Assembly: GCA_004835665.1 (NCBI GenBank)
Contig: RBKR01000015.1
Coordinates: forward strand, 434,001 to 498,000
Length of the DNA stretch: 64,000 bases
Direction: 5' to 3'
Source: Phoma sp. XZ068
Taxonomy: Eukaryota; Ascomycota; Dothideomycetes; Pleosporales; Didymellaceae
The first letter of the stretch is position 1; each line of letters begins with the position of its first letter. Both the position numbers and the translations under genes were made by a program. Below the pieces are notes generated by a model. It saw only the letters and a program-made list of their open reading frames with translations, ran no database searches and had not been told where the DNA came from. Shown in pieces: positions 33,940 through 43,571 of the stretch.

Positions 33940-34815
33940 CTAGAGCATGCCGATCACAGCCGCAACGCCCATGCCGACAAAAGCATATACTACTGTGTTG
34001 ATCTTTCCTACCGCACCATTACTTTCTGGAGGTCCACTTGCAGTGGCGCTCGCAGGAGCAGTGCTTGAACTTCCAGCTGATGCTGTAGCCGCTGGTACGC
34101 TTCCAGTTGACCCAGAGGCGGTGCTAACCACTACCGATGAGCCTGAATAAGCACTCAGCTTCTCCTGTCCAGCAGTAATCACAATCTGATAGACCGCAAA
34201 CTCCTCTATCGAGGTAGTAAAGGGCCTCGTCATCACAGACTGTGGCACATCATCGCTCGTACACCAAGCCGGTGTCGTAGTCTCCCTTTGGCTGGGGTAG
34301 TCCAAAGTCATCGTGACAGTCTCGGTGCCGCCAGAGCCCCAAAGACCCGTGCCGTATGTGTGCGGGTACTTTGTTGTAAAATTTGTCGGCTGAGGACGGT
34401 TCGTATTCGTTGTCTGATACTCGTTGCAAAACGCAAACCGTGCATAACCATCTCCGAGCGTCCAAGTACATGGTACACCGTCCTCTGACTTTGCGGGCTT
34501 TGTGCACTGTACTTGTATGTTCACGTCACCCGTGGGCTCCGGACGGTAATTGGTCATAGGCTGGTTGAACGTGTAAGAGGATGCGCCGAAGGTGTAGTTG
34601 CCGCCGACCCCGCCAATGTGGAGAGCCTCTTGGTCGGTGTCTTCGTCAAAGTCCATGGATAGGGTCATATGTTCCGCATCGGCGTTTATGACGGACGCGA
34701 CGTAGCCATACTTGTCGGAGCCAGCGAATTTGGTCATCCATGCTGTTGTAGTGTAATTGGCAGTCTGAGCCGATGCCAGCGCCGCGAAAAATAGAGTTGC
34801 AGTGACGCGAGCCAT
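33940..34815 (-). CDS. Secreted, probably GPI-anchored cell-surface protein
   Basis: Single exon, 291 residues. The N-terminal signal peptide is MARVTATLFFAALASAQ. The mature part is beta-rich with several NxT/S sites (ANYTTT, GNYTFG, TNFTTK) and four or more cysteines (VQCTKP, PCTWTL, AFCNEY, AWCTSD) that could pair. A Ser/Ala/Thr-rich spacer at about residues 225-265 is followed by a short hydrophilic stretch and a C-terminal hydrophobic segment (NTVVYAFVGMGVAAVIGML) with nothing after it. That is the layout of a GPI-attachment signal. No catalytic domain is recognised. It is probably a wall or plasma-membrane surface protein. It lies physically within the oxidoreductase-rich segment but has no obvious chemistry to add. 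Confidence 0.8.
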   Translation of the reverse strand: MARVTATLFFAALASAQTANYTTTAWMTKFAGSDKYGYVASVINADAEHMTLSMDFDEDTDQEALHIGGVGGNYTFGASSYTFNQPMTNYRPEPTGDVNIQVQCTKPAKSEDGVPCTWTLGDGYARFAFCNEYQTTNTNRPQPTNFTTKYPHTYGTGLWGSGGTETVTMTLDYPSQRETTTPAWCTSDDVPQSVMTRPFTTSIEEFAVYQIVITAGQEKLSAYSGSSVVVSTASGSTGSVPAATASAGSSSTAPASATASGPPESNGAVGKINTVVYAFVGMGVAAVIGML

Positions 34816-36345
34816 GGTGTGCCTTTAGAATTCTGATTGTTCAATTCAGATCTGGATGTAGTCGCTCGAAGACGACAATGACGAGCTCGTAATGTAGAAA
34901 ACCTTTCGCGAATCCGCATGGTTACATACCTTTCAAGGCCTCCAGCACCGTGGCGCAGTAACTTGATCTGAGGTTAAGCGGCCGCGTTTCCGGTTAGCGC
35001 ATCAGTGGACGCAGAGTCGCGAGCCTGTTGCTGTCATCGTTCCTCGGCGTAGAGGTCTATGCGCCTCGTGCTACCTTACAGAAGGCAGTATCAACTCCCC
35101 GTTACTGGTGGAACCTACGTCTGCCAAGCATTCGTGGAGAAGATGGGGAACAGCAAGGCGGTCGCCTGAAGCCATCATGCTGATCATCCGACAACCGAGG
35201 AGATGTCGTCAGAGAATTTTCGAGCTCCCATAGTCTGCGCCCCATCTGACACTCTTGCGCCTCAATGCGTGCATAGCAATTTTGCTGCAACATCAAACAG
35301 TGTTATTGATTGTTCTTCATCAAAGCCGAGTTACTTGGCGTTCAGACAAAGTGTTGCACGTGTACAACTCCGCGGCATCTGTACCTGAGGGACACTGTGA
35401 CCGGTCAAGCACAGCCAGGCTCAGGACAGTTCGTCCTCTCTTCACGGCTGCACAGAGGTGTACAGAGTGGAAGACGCAGTGCTGGAATGCTGAGTGTGGG
35501 GTCTTGTGTGAAGTTCCTGTACTTCGGCTTAGTGGCTGGCAGTGCCGGTCGACCGTTTTCTGCAGTGAAAGCGAGCCACTCTTCTACATCCCAAGCTCTT
35601 AACATTCGCGATGAAGGTGAGCTTAACAAGGAACGTATGGATCAGGTACTGTGATGATGTTGCGAGGCTTGATGTACCAGCAGCCAGATCGGATACTACA
35701 CACAAGTCGGGGTCTACGTAAAACAGAAATGTAAATCGAGTAGGAAATGGAAGAAGCACAGCTCGACTCTATAAAACTGTGATGAGAACTCTCGAAGTGT
35801 TCAGGGCATGTGAGGATTTGAAAGAGGAATAGAAGAATGCCAAGGTCCAGTACAGAAACGGTTAGCGTTCATTGTGCTAGCTGTTCTCGCTTCGGAGCCA
35901 GCTGCGACTGCTTCACCCAGCCTATGTCTATCAAGTATGTGATCTTTACTTGAGAGCAACACGCCCCTGCTCGCTAAAAATAACCCACGTTCATTCGCCT
36001 GGTCTGACAAGCAGGAGGCTTGGCCATTATCGTTGTCGCCCGCCAATCACGATGTGATCCGGCGCTGTCCAATCGCAGTGGTTTCCAGTCCGCATCCGGA
36101 CGTTGGGGAACCGATGGCTCACATCACCTCTGGGGTTGCGATCGACTGACATCTCGGGAAAGCCATATTAGTCTTCCGGCACGGAGATGCCCGCCGGTCG
36201 CGTCGCGGTTCCGACTGTTTATGTTTGGGGGTCTTATTGACGAGGAATTGAAGATCAGCTTGTTCCCTCTTACTGAGCTTCCTCAATCTTTCGTCTCCTG
36301 CTTAGAGCCACATTTGAAAGCTCCAAATAATTAAGTTCTACAATA
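34816..36345. other. Intergenic region (divergent promoter) of 1.5 kb
   Basis: Upstream of both the leftward GPI-type gene and the rightward DUF1772 gene. Several 60 to 110 codon frames overlap one another in different frames and show no conserved features. No repeat recognised. Confidence 0.45.
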
Positions 36346-36915
36346 ATGTCTGACAACCTCATCGTCAAGGGCGTGGCAGGTACCTGCATCACGTTCTCTT
36401 TCATTCTCGCTGGTAAACCTACTGGAAGCATGCAATTGCAACCGCAACTGACAACGACAGGAAATGCGATCACACAATCTTTTATGACAGTCCCAGCACT
36501 CCTCGTAAACTTCCCACCACCAAGCTCGCCAGAGCACAAGGAGCGTGCACGACTCCTTGGTCGCCAGTGGCCGCTTTGCTGGACAGTCGGCAACCAATTC
36601 TTCCGCCCAATCTCCGCCCTTGGCTTCTTGGGCTATGCGTATGCAGGATACGCTACGTACAAACAGGGTATACTCGCCCGCAACGACTGGAAGTTGTTCG
36701 CTGTTGCAGCTGCCATGCACTTGATGACCATTGTTCATTCGGCGAAGAACATGCAGCCCCTTAACGATAAGCTGGAGGCTCTTGCCGGTCGCGCAAGTGA
36801 CACAGAATTGAAGGAAGCGGAGACTGTTGCGAAGAAATGGGCAAGCTGGAACAGGCTGAGGCTTGTCACACCGGTCATTGCTGGTAGCCTGGCCCTGTAC
36901 CAGTTGCTTGCATGA
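36346..36915 (+). CDS. DUF1772 membrane protein, anthrone-oxygenase-like
   Basis: Single exon, 189 residues, four hydrophobic helices. The pattern fits DUF1772: an early helix with small residues (VKGVAGTCITFSFILAGKPT), a region ending VPALLVNFP, a middle basic segment (ERARLLGRQWPLCWTVGNQF), and the C-terminal WASWNRLRLVTPVIAGSLALY with the conserved Trp, Asn and Arg. Characterised fungal members (HypC in aflatoxin synthesis and related anthrone oxygenases) oxidise anthrones to anthraquinones without a classical cofactor; many others are of unknown function. Membership in the domain family is well supported, the specific reaction is not. It converges on the NmrA-like gene 381 bases away. Confidence 0.78.
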   Translation: MSDNLIVKGVAGTCITFSFILAGKPTGSMQLQPQLTTTGNAITQSFMTVPALLVNFPPPSSPEHKERARLLGRQWPLCWTVGNQFFRPISALGFLGYAYAGYATYKQGILARNDWKLFAVAAAMHLMTIVHSAKNMQPLNDKLEALAGRASDTELKEAETVAKKWASWNRLRLVTPVIAGSLALYQLLA

Positions 36916-37296
36916 ATGCTGGTTTGAGACAAGGAAGACACGTCTGCACGACAGCGAAACCATTTCTGTGTTTTTTGTGAGATCTTGCCCGGCGAATTGG
37001 AGTTTGTGTAGCAAAGAGTAGCTATTTACCCAACTACCATCATCAGTCAACCCATACAGCTGTTATTGATGTCAATATGGAAACTCATGTCCCCGAGCTG
37101 ACCAGAACATTGTTTTGACGTCTGTTGCGAAGCAAACCACACAATCAACCGATTGATGTTCTCAATGTCTTGTACGGTTTCGGTGAATTTCGCTTAGCAA
37201 GTAGTACCAAACTTCATTAACAAGTACTATTGAATCTCATTAAAGAAAAGTACTAAGAGATAGAACGGAACGCCAGACTGCTATCCGTGCTGAGGC
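36916..37296. other. Short convergent intergenic region
   Basis: 3' flanks of the DUF1772 and NmrA-like genes. The stretch 37190-37260 is AT-rich. Nothing else seen. Confidence 0.5.
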
Positions 37297-38259
37297 TTAG
37301 TTCTTGATAGCTTGATCTTTCCACCCGCTTCTTTCCTTCAGCCACCTCTCAAAGTCACAGAGCTGTGGCTCTTCTTTCCTCAGCTTGGCAATATCAACAG
37401 CATAGCCCTCATCAGCAAACCAGTTGATCATGACGTTCACTTCGGTGACCGCCCACATCAGGGCCGATCCCATGAAGCTGAACGCGTACGGTACGGGCTG
37501 ACCGATTGCCCTTTCGAAGCATCCGTTCATCTCATCCATTGTTAATTCACTGCCGGCAAGACCTTCGGCGCGTGCGTTCCACTTCTTGGGCTCCCGGAAG
37601 GCCTTAGCACCGAATAGCCCAATATCCTCAACCGATACCCATTGGTTCGATTTGCCCTTCAGGGTATCTCTCATTGCCGTGAGGAAGACCTTGGACTTCA
37701 TTCCAGGTTCGAGGTTGTCCATAAAGGCAACAGGTCTCAGGATAGTCCAGCCCATCTTCTCGCCGTTTTTGCCTGCTTTGTCCAGTAGATGCTTCTCGAT
37801 CTCTTGCTTCGTTTGGAAATGTGGGATTGGTGTCGGGTTGTTGAAGCTGTGCTCGTTACCACCACGTTCTACACTGGAGTAGACAAAGTGCGTGACACCC
37901 TCTTTGATTGACTCGTCAATCAGGTCTGAGCCTTGCTTGACCTCGAACTCTGTAGTAACACCCGGTCCCATGGAGATCTGGACCGAATACACGCCCCAGA
38001 TCTGCTCTGGCTTTCCAGCTCCCTTCAGTGTAGACTTCGCCGAGGCGAAAAGAGCAGGTACATCATTCAAGTCACCCTGCACAAGCAGTACATCGGGATG
38101 GTGTTCCACGATGCGCTTGGCTGAGGCGCTGCTCGCATTACGGGTTACAGCCAAGATCGTGAATTGTGAAGCAGTAGGATGGCTTGCAAGTTGGTTCAGA
38201 ACTGAACCGCCCTGCTTTCCCGTAGCGCCGGTGATGAGGATGGCTTTGGTGGCAGCCAT
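37297..38259 (-). CDS. NmrA-like NAD(P)-binding protein / atypical short-chain reductase
   Basis: Single exon, 320 residues. It begins ILITGATGKQGGSVLNQLA, the Gly-x2-Gly-x2-Gly dinucleotide-binding loop of the NmrA family. Then come AVTRNASS, a GDLNDVPALF segment, THFVYSSVERGG and WTILRPVAFMDNLEP. These are standard landmarks of NmrA-like proteins, including isoflavone-reductase and OrdB/AflX-type members. The catalytic Tyr-x3-Lys of classical short-chain dehydrogenases is not evident. The family contains both redox-sensing regulators such as NmrA and HSCARG and enzymes that reduce aromatic or polyketide substrates. Its place beside a DUF1772 and a FAD monooxygenase favours an enzyme, by context only. 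Cytosolic, with no signal or membrane helix. Confidence 0.88.
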   Translation of the reverse strand: MAATKAILITGATGKQGGSVLNQLASHPTASQFTILAVTRNASSASAKRIVEHHPDVLLVQGDLNDVPALFASAKSTLKGAGKPEQIWGVYSVQISMGPGVTTEFEVKQGSDLIDESIKEGVTHFVYSSVERGGNEHSFNNPTPIPHFQTKQEIEKHLLDKAGKNGEKMGWTILRPVAFMDNLEPGMKSKVFLTAMRDTLKGKSNQWVSVEDIGLFGAKAFREPKKWNARAEGLAGSELTMDEMNGCFERAIGQPVPYAFSFMGSALMWAVTEVNVMINWFADEGYAVDIAKLRKEEPQLCDFERWLKERSGWKDQAIKN

Positions 38260-38825
38260 ATCGGAGTGCTTGTCGGTACCAATGTATGTTTGGTGCAGTT
38301 TGGAAGTATCGGTCTTTGAGTGTATATGGAGCTTGTTTATTTCAAGCGGGCAGGCTCAAAATGAATGAACAACAAAATATTCGGGCACTTTATGAATAAT
38401 CAATGATATCAACGCCCCGCAAGGACCACGTGAAGGCATCATACGGCTCCGCATTCCACGCTGCGGCAGTGCTGCTGTAAACCTTGGACGGCGCATCCCC
38501 GCTACAGTGCGTGCTCACGAGTGCGCGTGGGACAAACAACGCGTCGGCGAATCGGTCAATGACCAGCTGTCGGAGGTCCGATAATGACTGGATAGCAGAG
38601 ATGCTCAGGCGAAATTTGCGGATAAGCTGCTGACAGTTCGTATTGGGGAAGGCGTGGCGCTAGAGCGGGAGTCTAAGCTACGCAATGATCAGCCACATCA
38701 CTTCGATCATTGCGTTTGACTTGAATCACATTGAGTGCATTTGCTCAGTTGCATTGATAATTTAAGTGATGAAAACCAAGCTGCTCAAAAGCACACGACC
38801 AATGCTGCTTCGTCAATACACAAGC
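38260..38825. other. Intergenic region
   Basis: Promoter of the NmrA-like gene and 3' flank of the NTF2-like gene. No element recognised. Confidence 0.45.
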
Positions 38826-39410
38826 CTAATTGCTCAAGAACTCTGACAGCACCTTCTGCAGCTCCTCCGCTTTCGCACTGTGTACAAACTCCTGAATCTC
38901 AACGATCCTTCTCCCATCCAGACTCATCCGCACGAAAAGTACACAGTTCGTCCACCATTCAGTATATCCACTCGTTATCAACTTCTGCCCCTTTTCACTT
39001 TCTGCATTGACCTTTCCACCCATCTTGCAATACGCCATGACTGTGTTCGTCTCGGGTGAAAAATGGACTGTATCCCCATCTCTATTTGGTTGCGGCGCCA
39101 TCTTGAAACTCTCAAAGAGCGAGAAGATGTTTTCGGCACGTTCTTTGAAAGCGGCGACCCCCCGCGATGGTGCGTTGAGGGAGGCTGGAAGCACAGTGTG
39201 TGTAAAGCCGCGAGTTGCTGTTGATACTAGGGCTTCTGGACGAAGTGTCGAATAGCTCCTAATGAGGTTGTAGAATGTTTTGACATGTTCTGTTGACTCC
39301 TGCTTCTTCGCTGGTAGGAGCAAATATAGAGTCGGTACGAGCGCCGCAATCGTCGCGAGTGCGCCTGCTGCAAGACGTAATTCTGAAGAACCAAACCTGG
39401 AATCTGGCAT
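38826..39410 (-). CDS. Membrane-anchored NTF2/SnoaL-like protein
   Basis: Single exon, 194 residues. A hydrophobic helix at residues 9-33 (LRLAAGALATIAALVPTLYL) anchors the protein. The rest resembles the cone-shaped NTF2-like fold: an early helix with FYNLIRSYSTLRPEALVSTA, a TRGFTHTVLPASLNAPSRG segment, then long strands (NTVMAYCKMGG, WWTNCVLFVRMSLDG, RIVEIQEFVHSAKAEEL). NTF2-like proteins include polyketide cyclases (SnoaL), scytalone dehydratase and many non-catalytic proteins, so the fold does not fix the function. The strand content and W-rich core are convincing; active-site residues are not identified. It is the neighbour of the NmrA-like and FAD monooxygenase genes on the same strand. 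Confidence 0.72.
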   Translation of the reverse strand: MPDSRFGSSELRLAAGALATIAALVPTLYLLLPAKKQESTEHVKTFYNLIRSYSTLRPEALVSTATRGFTHTVLPASLNAPSRGVAAFKERAENIFSLFESFKMAPQPNRDGDTVHFSPETNTVMAYCKMGGKVNAESEKGQKLITSGYTEWWTNCVLFVRMSLDGRRIVEIQEFVHSAKAEELQKVLSEFLSN

Positions 39411-40451
39411 GTCTGCGTTTTAAGCACGTATGGTCCTCTCTAATGCTGATGATTTCGATGTGTTGATGATAGCAACTCGAAGGCCAAAGGTTATGGAGCC
39501 ATGCTCGATATAAATCACGTGTGTGTCAATTCACTGCCGGGAGGTCACGCAGATATGGAGACAACTCCACTGCCCGGCATAACTTTGCTCTGGAACGGAG
39601 CGGAATACGGCTTTACCAGCTGGACCATACATGTCCGAAGTTTTCGGACTCACCAGCAGGAGATTTTGCGTATCGCTTCTGGTGCCACAATTCAGGGCGC
39701 GAAACATGGTGACGGCATTCTAAGGACCATGAAGCTCTATTGCTCAAAGCCACTTGTCCCACGCCTCGCGGTTTCGTGCAGCACCTCAATGTTGAGCCTC
39801 CAACTGGTCCTAGCGTACTTAGGTATTCACCCAACGTCATTGACTTTGTCCCCTCTGCACACATTAATACAGCGAGCCAGACAGTCGGAAAGCTTGCATC
39901 TCCGGTGGAGAGCCGGAGCCGGCTGCAGGACCAGCGCCTCAAGTCTCGGGTATGCAAATGGACTTTCTTCTGCAGATCGGCGCTCCGTAAGCACCGAAGT
40001 AGGACGCCGTTAGCCCGCTATGCAGTGATTGGTGGTTGTGAGGTCGCAAATTAGACCACATTGGGTGCGGTGCCTGAGACCATGAGCATGAATAGATGAC
40101 TTGCAATCAGATGTAAGACATCAATATGGGAGTCTTGAACAGGCAAAGCTGACACTGTCGGCGCCTGAATTGGGATTGGTTCTTGAAGAAGTGTCTGAAG
40201 CACGGCTACTGTCTGAAATGAGCGTTGTACAAGTCAAGTTACTCGTTGCCGCACAGCAAGTTGCAGCAAGAGCAAACCGAAATAGTCAAGTGTCTCACAG
40301 GCTACTTGATACATTTGGGATACTTCATCCTGACCGAAGGTCGCCAAGAGTAATGGCATATGCTATTTGTTTTCATGAATACTGGTTGATCGCTGTATAA
40401 CTCCTATAACATGCAAACTTCGTGACTACCGCAATTCATGACCTTGAACAG
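39411..40451. other. Intergenic region of 1 kb
   Basis: Promoter of the NTF2-like gene and 3' flank of the FAD monooxygenase. A frame at 40101-40400 lacks an ATG start. No gene or repeat recognised. Confidence 0.45.
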
Positions 40452-42044
40452 TTACTCCCAGTCGCCAGGGCCAAGTTCAATCGGCTTGTGCGCCCTCATG
40501 TCCTCCATGATCTTCTCAATGTTCCAGGGCTCGTATTTGTAACCCTTAGGGTAGTTTGGCTCGTAGCTTTCCTCATCTGCCATATCAATACCCTTCTTGA
40601 TGCTCTCAGCAGCTTTGTGGTAGTTTTCGTAAGCGTACGCTTCGGGGTCGTGTGACCACACCCACTTCGGCAGCTTAGGTGCAGCGCGACGTGGGTCGAG
40701 TTTAACCTTATCCCAATCGGTGTCCTGGAGAAGCTCGGCGTTAGAGAAGCCTAGCTTCTGCGCGCACGAGTTGCGGATGAAACGGAAGCGGAGATGTACG
40801 CGAACAGACTGAGGAATGTTTTCTTTTCCGCCGATTTGCAAGCATGAGGCGATCGAGATAGCATCTTCGATGGCTTGTGTGGCTCCGTTGCCGGATGCTG
40901 GAAGGTACGAGTGCGCAGCGTCGCCGATCTGAATGACGCGGGCAGCGGGAGAAGCCCACACGGGTTGAGGATTCCTCCAGAGAAGTTCAAAGTTGACGAT
41001 GGTGTTGGGTGGTGTGACGTTGACGAGCTCCTTGAATATAGGTGCCCATTTGATCTTCTCCATACCGGGCATCTTGTCCATGCCCTCCAAAACTTCCTCC
41101 TTGTCGATGGTGTTGTTCCAGCTCTCTTTTTCGGTGCCAGTGACCTGTGAGCGTCAGTTTACAACCTTTTAATATGGACATTGGTACTTACGTCGTGGTT
41201 CATGATCCAGACCATGACATCCTCGCGAGTCAATGTCAGAGCGTAGGTGGATGGGCCCAGCCATGTTCTCACGATCGGCTCATTACCAGGCATCATCTTG
41301 AAGAACTCTTTGACCTTGGGATTCTTGTCAAGCTCCTCGATGGGGAATGCGGCACGCCACATAGCACGTCCTGACGGCTGTGCGCGCACCTGTCCACCGA
41401 CCAGTTTCTGACTCTTCGATCCCACACCATCAGCTGCGATGACAATGTCAGCCTCGTAGCGCTTCCCATCGTCTGCAGTGCATCCACCCTTGCCAGCCAC
41501 CTCATCCTCAAAATAGTCTACGATCTTGCGGTTGAATTCGACTGAAACTCCAAGCTTCTCTACTGCGCTGACAAACATGCGGTAAACAAGCGGACGCATC
41601 TGGAACTCGCCAGGTGGCGTATCGGGGTCCAACCCCTGCGCTCGCAGACGGTCCGCAACCTTCTTTGGGGGAACGACAACCTCGCCTGAGTGCTTGAATG
41701 TCTCAATCCATGCATTGTGGAGCGAAATCTTTTTGTATTCCTCGAGGAGTTCTGGCCAGTGCTTCAGGAAGCGTGTTGCGCTGAGACCCATGAAGTACAT
41801 ATCACCTAAATATAAGGTCAGGCTTTGATCCTCACGTATCATGTTCGCGCTACTTACCAGCTGTGTTGATATCAGCATTCCTCTCCAGAACGCGAACATT
41901 GTGTCCTTTGCGTGTACATTCGAGCGCAGCAACAAGACCGGCCAAACCAGTGCCTACAATCAAGACATCAATACCAGTCTTCTCGTAGGACCCCAGAGGC
42001 TTAGCCTCCATGGTGGAGTCGCGGGACGTAAGTGCGTGAGGCAT
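40452..42044 (-). CDS. FAD-dependent aromatic-type monooxygenase (salicylate-hydroxylase-like)
   Basis: Exons 42044-41858, 41805-41192 and 41144-40452, 497 residues; introns are 52 and 47 nt. All three flavoprotein hydroxylase motifs are present. They are the FAD-binding Gly-x-Gly-x2-Gly (VLIVGTGLAGLVAALECTRK), the DG motif (VIAADGVGSKSQKLVG) and the GD motif (VIQIGDAAHSYLPASGNGAT). The C-terminal tail of about 110 residues is longer than in minimal salicylate hydroxylases and rich in Pro, Tyr and Lys. The enzyme should insert one oxygen atom into an aromatic or polyketide substrate using FAD and NAD(P)H in the cytosol. It is divergent from the P450 gene across 1.5 kb, suggesting shared control. 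Substrate unknown. Confidence 0.92.
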
Positions 42045-43571
42045 GTTGAGATACAGCTACTTCGATGTGTATCGTGACGATGTGAAGTCACATATAGAAA
42101 ATGTCAGCCTCAGAGACTCGTTGTATCTATCTTAAGTTTCGCGCGAGCTCTGCTCGGCTTTGGGGACCCCATTGGGGGTTGCCGAAGTGATCGGACTTCC
42201 GACTAGCCGATTTGCGGTGGTGTTGTTTATTTTCGACTTGCGGAACACTGCGCTTCAAGAATCGGGCCATGGTGGGTACACCTGGCGGAGACATCTAGGC
42301 ACGCAAAAGTCCATGATGTCGTCGACAGGGATGGTCTTCGTGCCAGCTAGCTCCCGAGCTGACAGGGTCCATGCTCACGCTATGGTTCCCCACACCCAAG
42401 TCCGAAGGGCCAAGATCGCACGACTGTACGCTAAACATACACCTCAGATTGCGGCTGTACTGTATACTGCACTAACGGATATTCTTCCGCAAATGACCTC
42501 AGCAAGTTCTCATCGGCGCAACCGTATGACAGATCATTTCCTCACATGTGTAGGCTCTTACATTGGGGCGCCTAGTCTAGTGTAGTTATGCGTAACATAT
42601 GTCAGTAATGAAACCTTCCGATGAGGCTTCAACACAGGAGAAACTCGATACAAGTGCTCGAGTTCACAGACTCATCAACTGGTGTGCCATGCTGGGAAAC
42701 TGTACCCAGATTCTGGTCCTGGACACGAGCTTTACGGAAAGAGCCAGAGCCGACTGGAGGGAACAGCGCCCAAGACAACTGCTGAGACCGACCGAACACT
42801 AAGGTTCTATTGATTTTCTGCCGTAAGATTGCTGAGCTTGCTGGGGTCACCATGGTCGAAGGCTCAGGCTGTGATGGGACGATTATTCTGCACCTGCCGC
42901 TTCAACGCTTGAGTACATGTCAATGATGCTTTGAGCCTTCTCTTTGACCTTTACAATAGGATTTATCTGGACAGTAGTCAGTTCTAATAACCTCTCATAG
43001 ATGTCAGGAGGTTATTAGGTTTGCAATTTCAGAAAATGAGGCCAGCAATTGGTCGCTCAGACCGCATTAAGTGATGACGATCAGCATGCACGCTTGACCC
43101 TGCGTTACAACCCATTGAAACATGTCTTGACGATCTGAGCGTGTAATAATCGGCGCCGGTAATCCCGACATCAGCTGTCTATGTCGGCCAGTCGGCGTGT
43201 GCTGTTCATTGATGTTAGTCTCACTTCGCCTCTAGATCTTGGACAAAGCGGCAGCTATCAGAGAACGGCAATAGACGGTGGAATTCGTGATGCTTCTATT
43301 GGTAGTTGGCATTTGACATTCCGGGCCCTACACTGATTAGGCAGTAATTCTAATTTTGAGCTTACAGAGAGCTAATTAGCGTGAGGCTTGGTATCACTGC
43401 GCCATGCATCCTTCTCAGAATGTGGCCGATTCTAGGACTTGGAGACCCGGACACGAGGTCTGCTCACCAAAACGTTCGAGTCTGATATCTAGCCATTTGC
43501 CCACCTTTGTGGCGCGATACAATCATTGCCATACCCTGACACTCTCTAGTCGTGACATTCACACCAGAAGG
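42045..43571. other. Divergent promoter region between FAD monooxygenase and P450
   Basis: 1.5 kb with one short ATG frame (42599-42802, 67 codons, no recognised family) and the perfect inverted repeat at 42984-43018. The P450 frame stays open upstream to an ATG at 43404. No transposon remnant seen. Confidence 0.5.
42984..43018. promoter_or_regulatory. Perfect 11-bp inverted repeat in the divergent promoter region
   Basis: Arms CTAATAACCTC (42984-42994) and GAGGTTATTAG (43008-43018) are exact reverse complements around a 13-base spacer. It lies about 940 bases from the FAD monooxygenase start and 550 from the P450 start. It could bind a dimeric regulator or form a hairpin; neither is shown. 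Confidence 0.5.

Noticed and set aside
40101..40400. Open frame of 99 codons upstream of the FAD monooxygenase stop
   Set aside because: Begins only with TTG and has no recognisable content; eukaryotic start not available.
42599..42802. 67-codon ATG frame in the FAD monooxygenase-P450 region
   Set aside because: Charged and plausible but without family, promoter or intron signals; kept only as a note.
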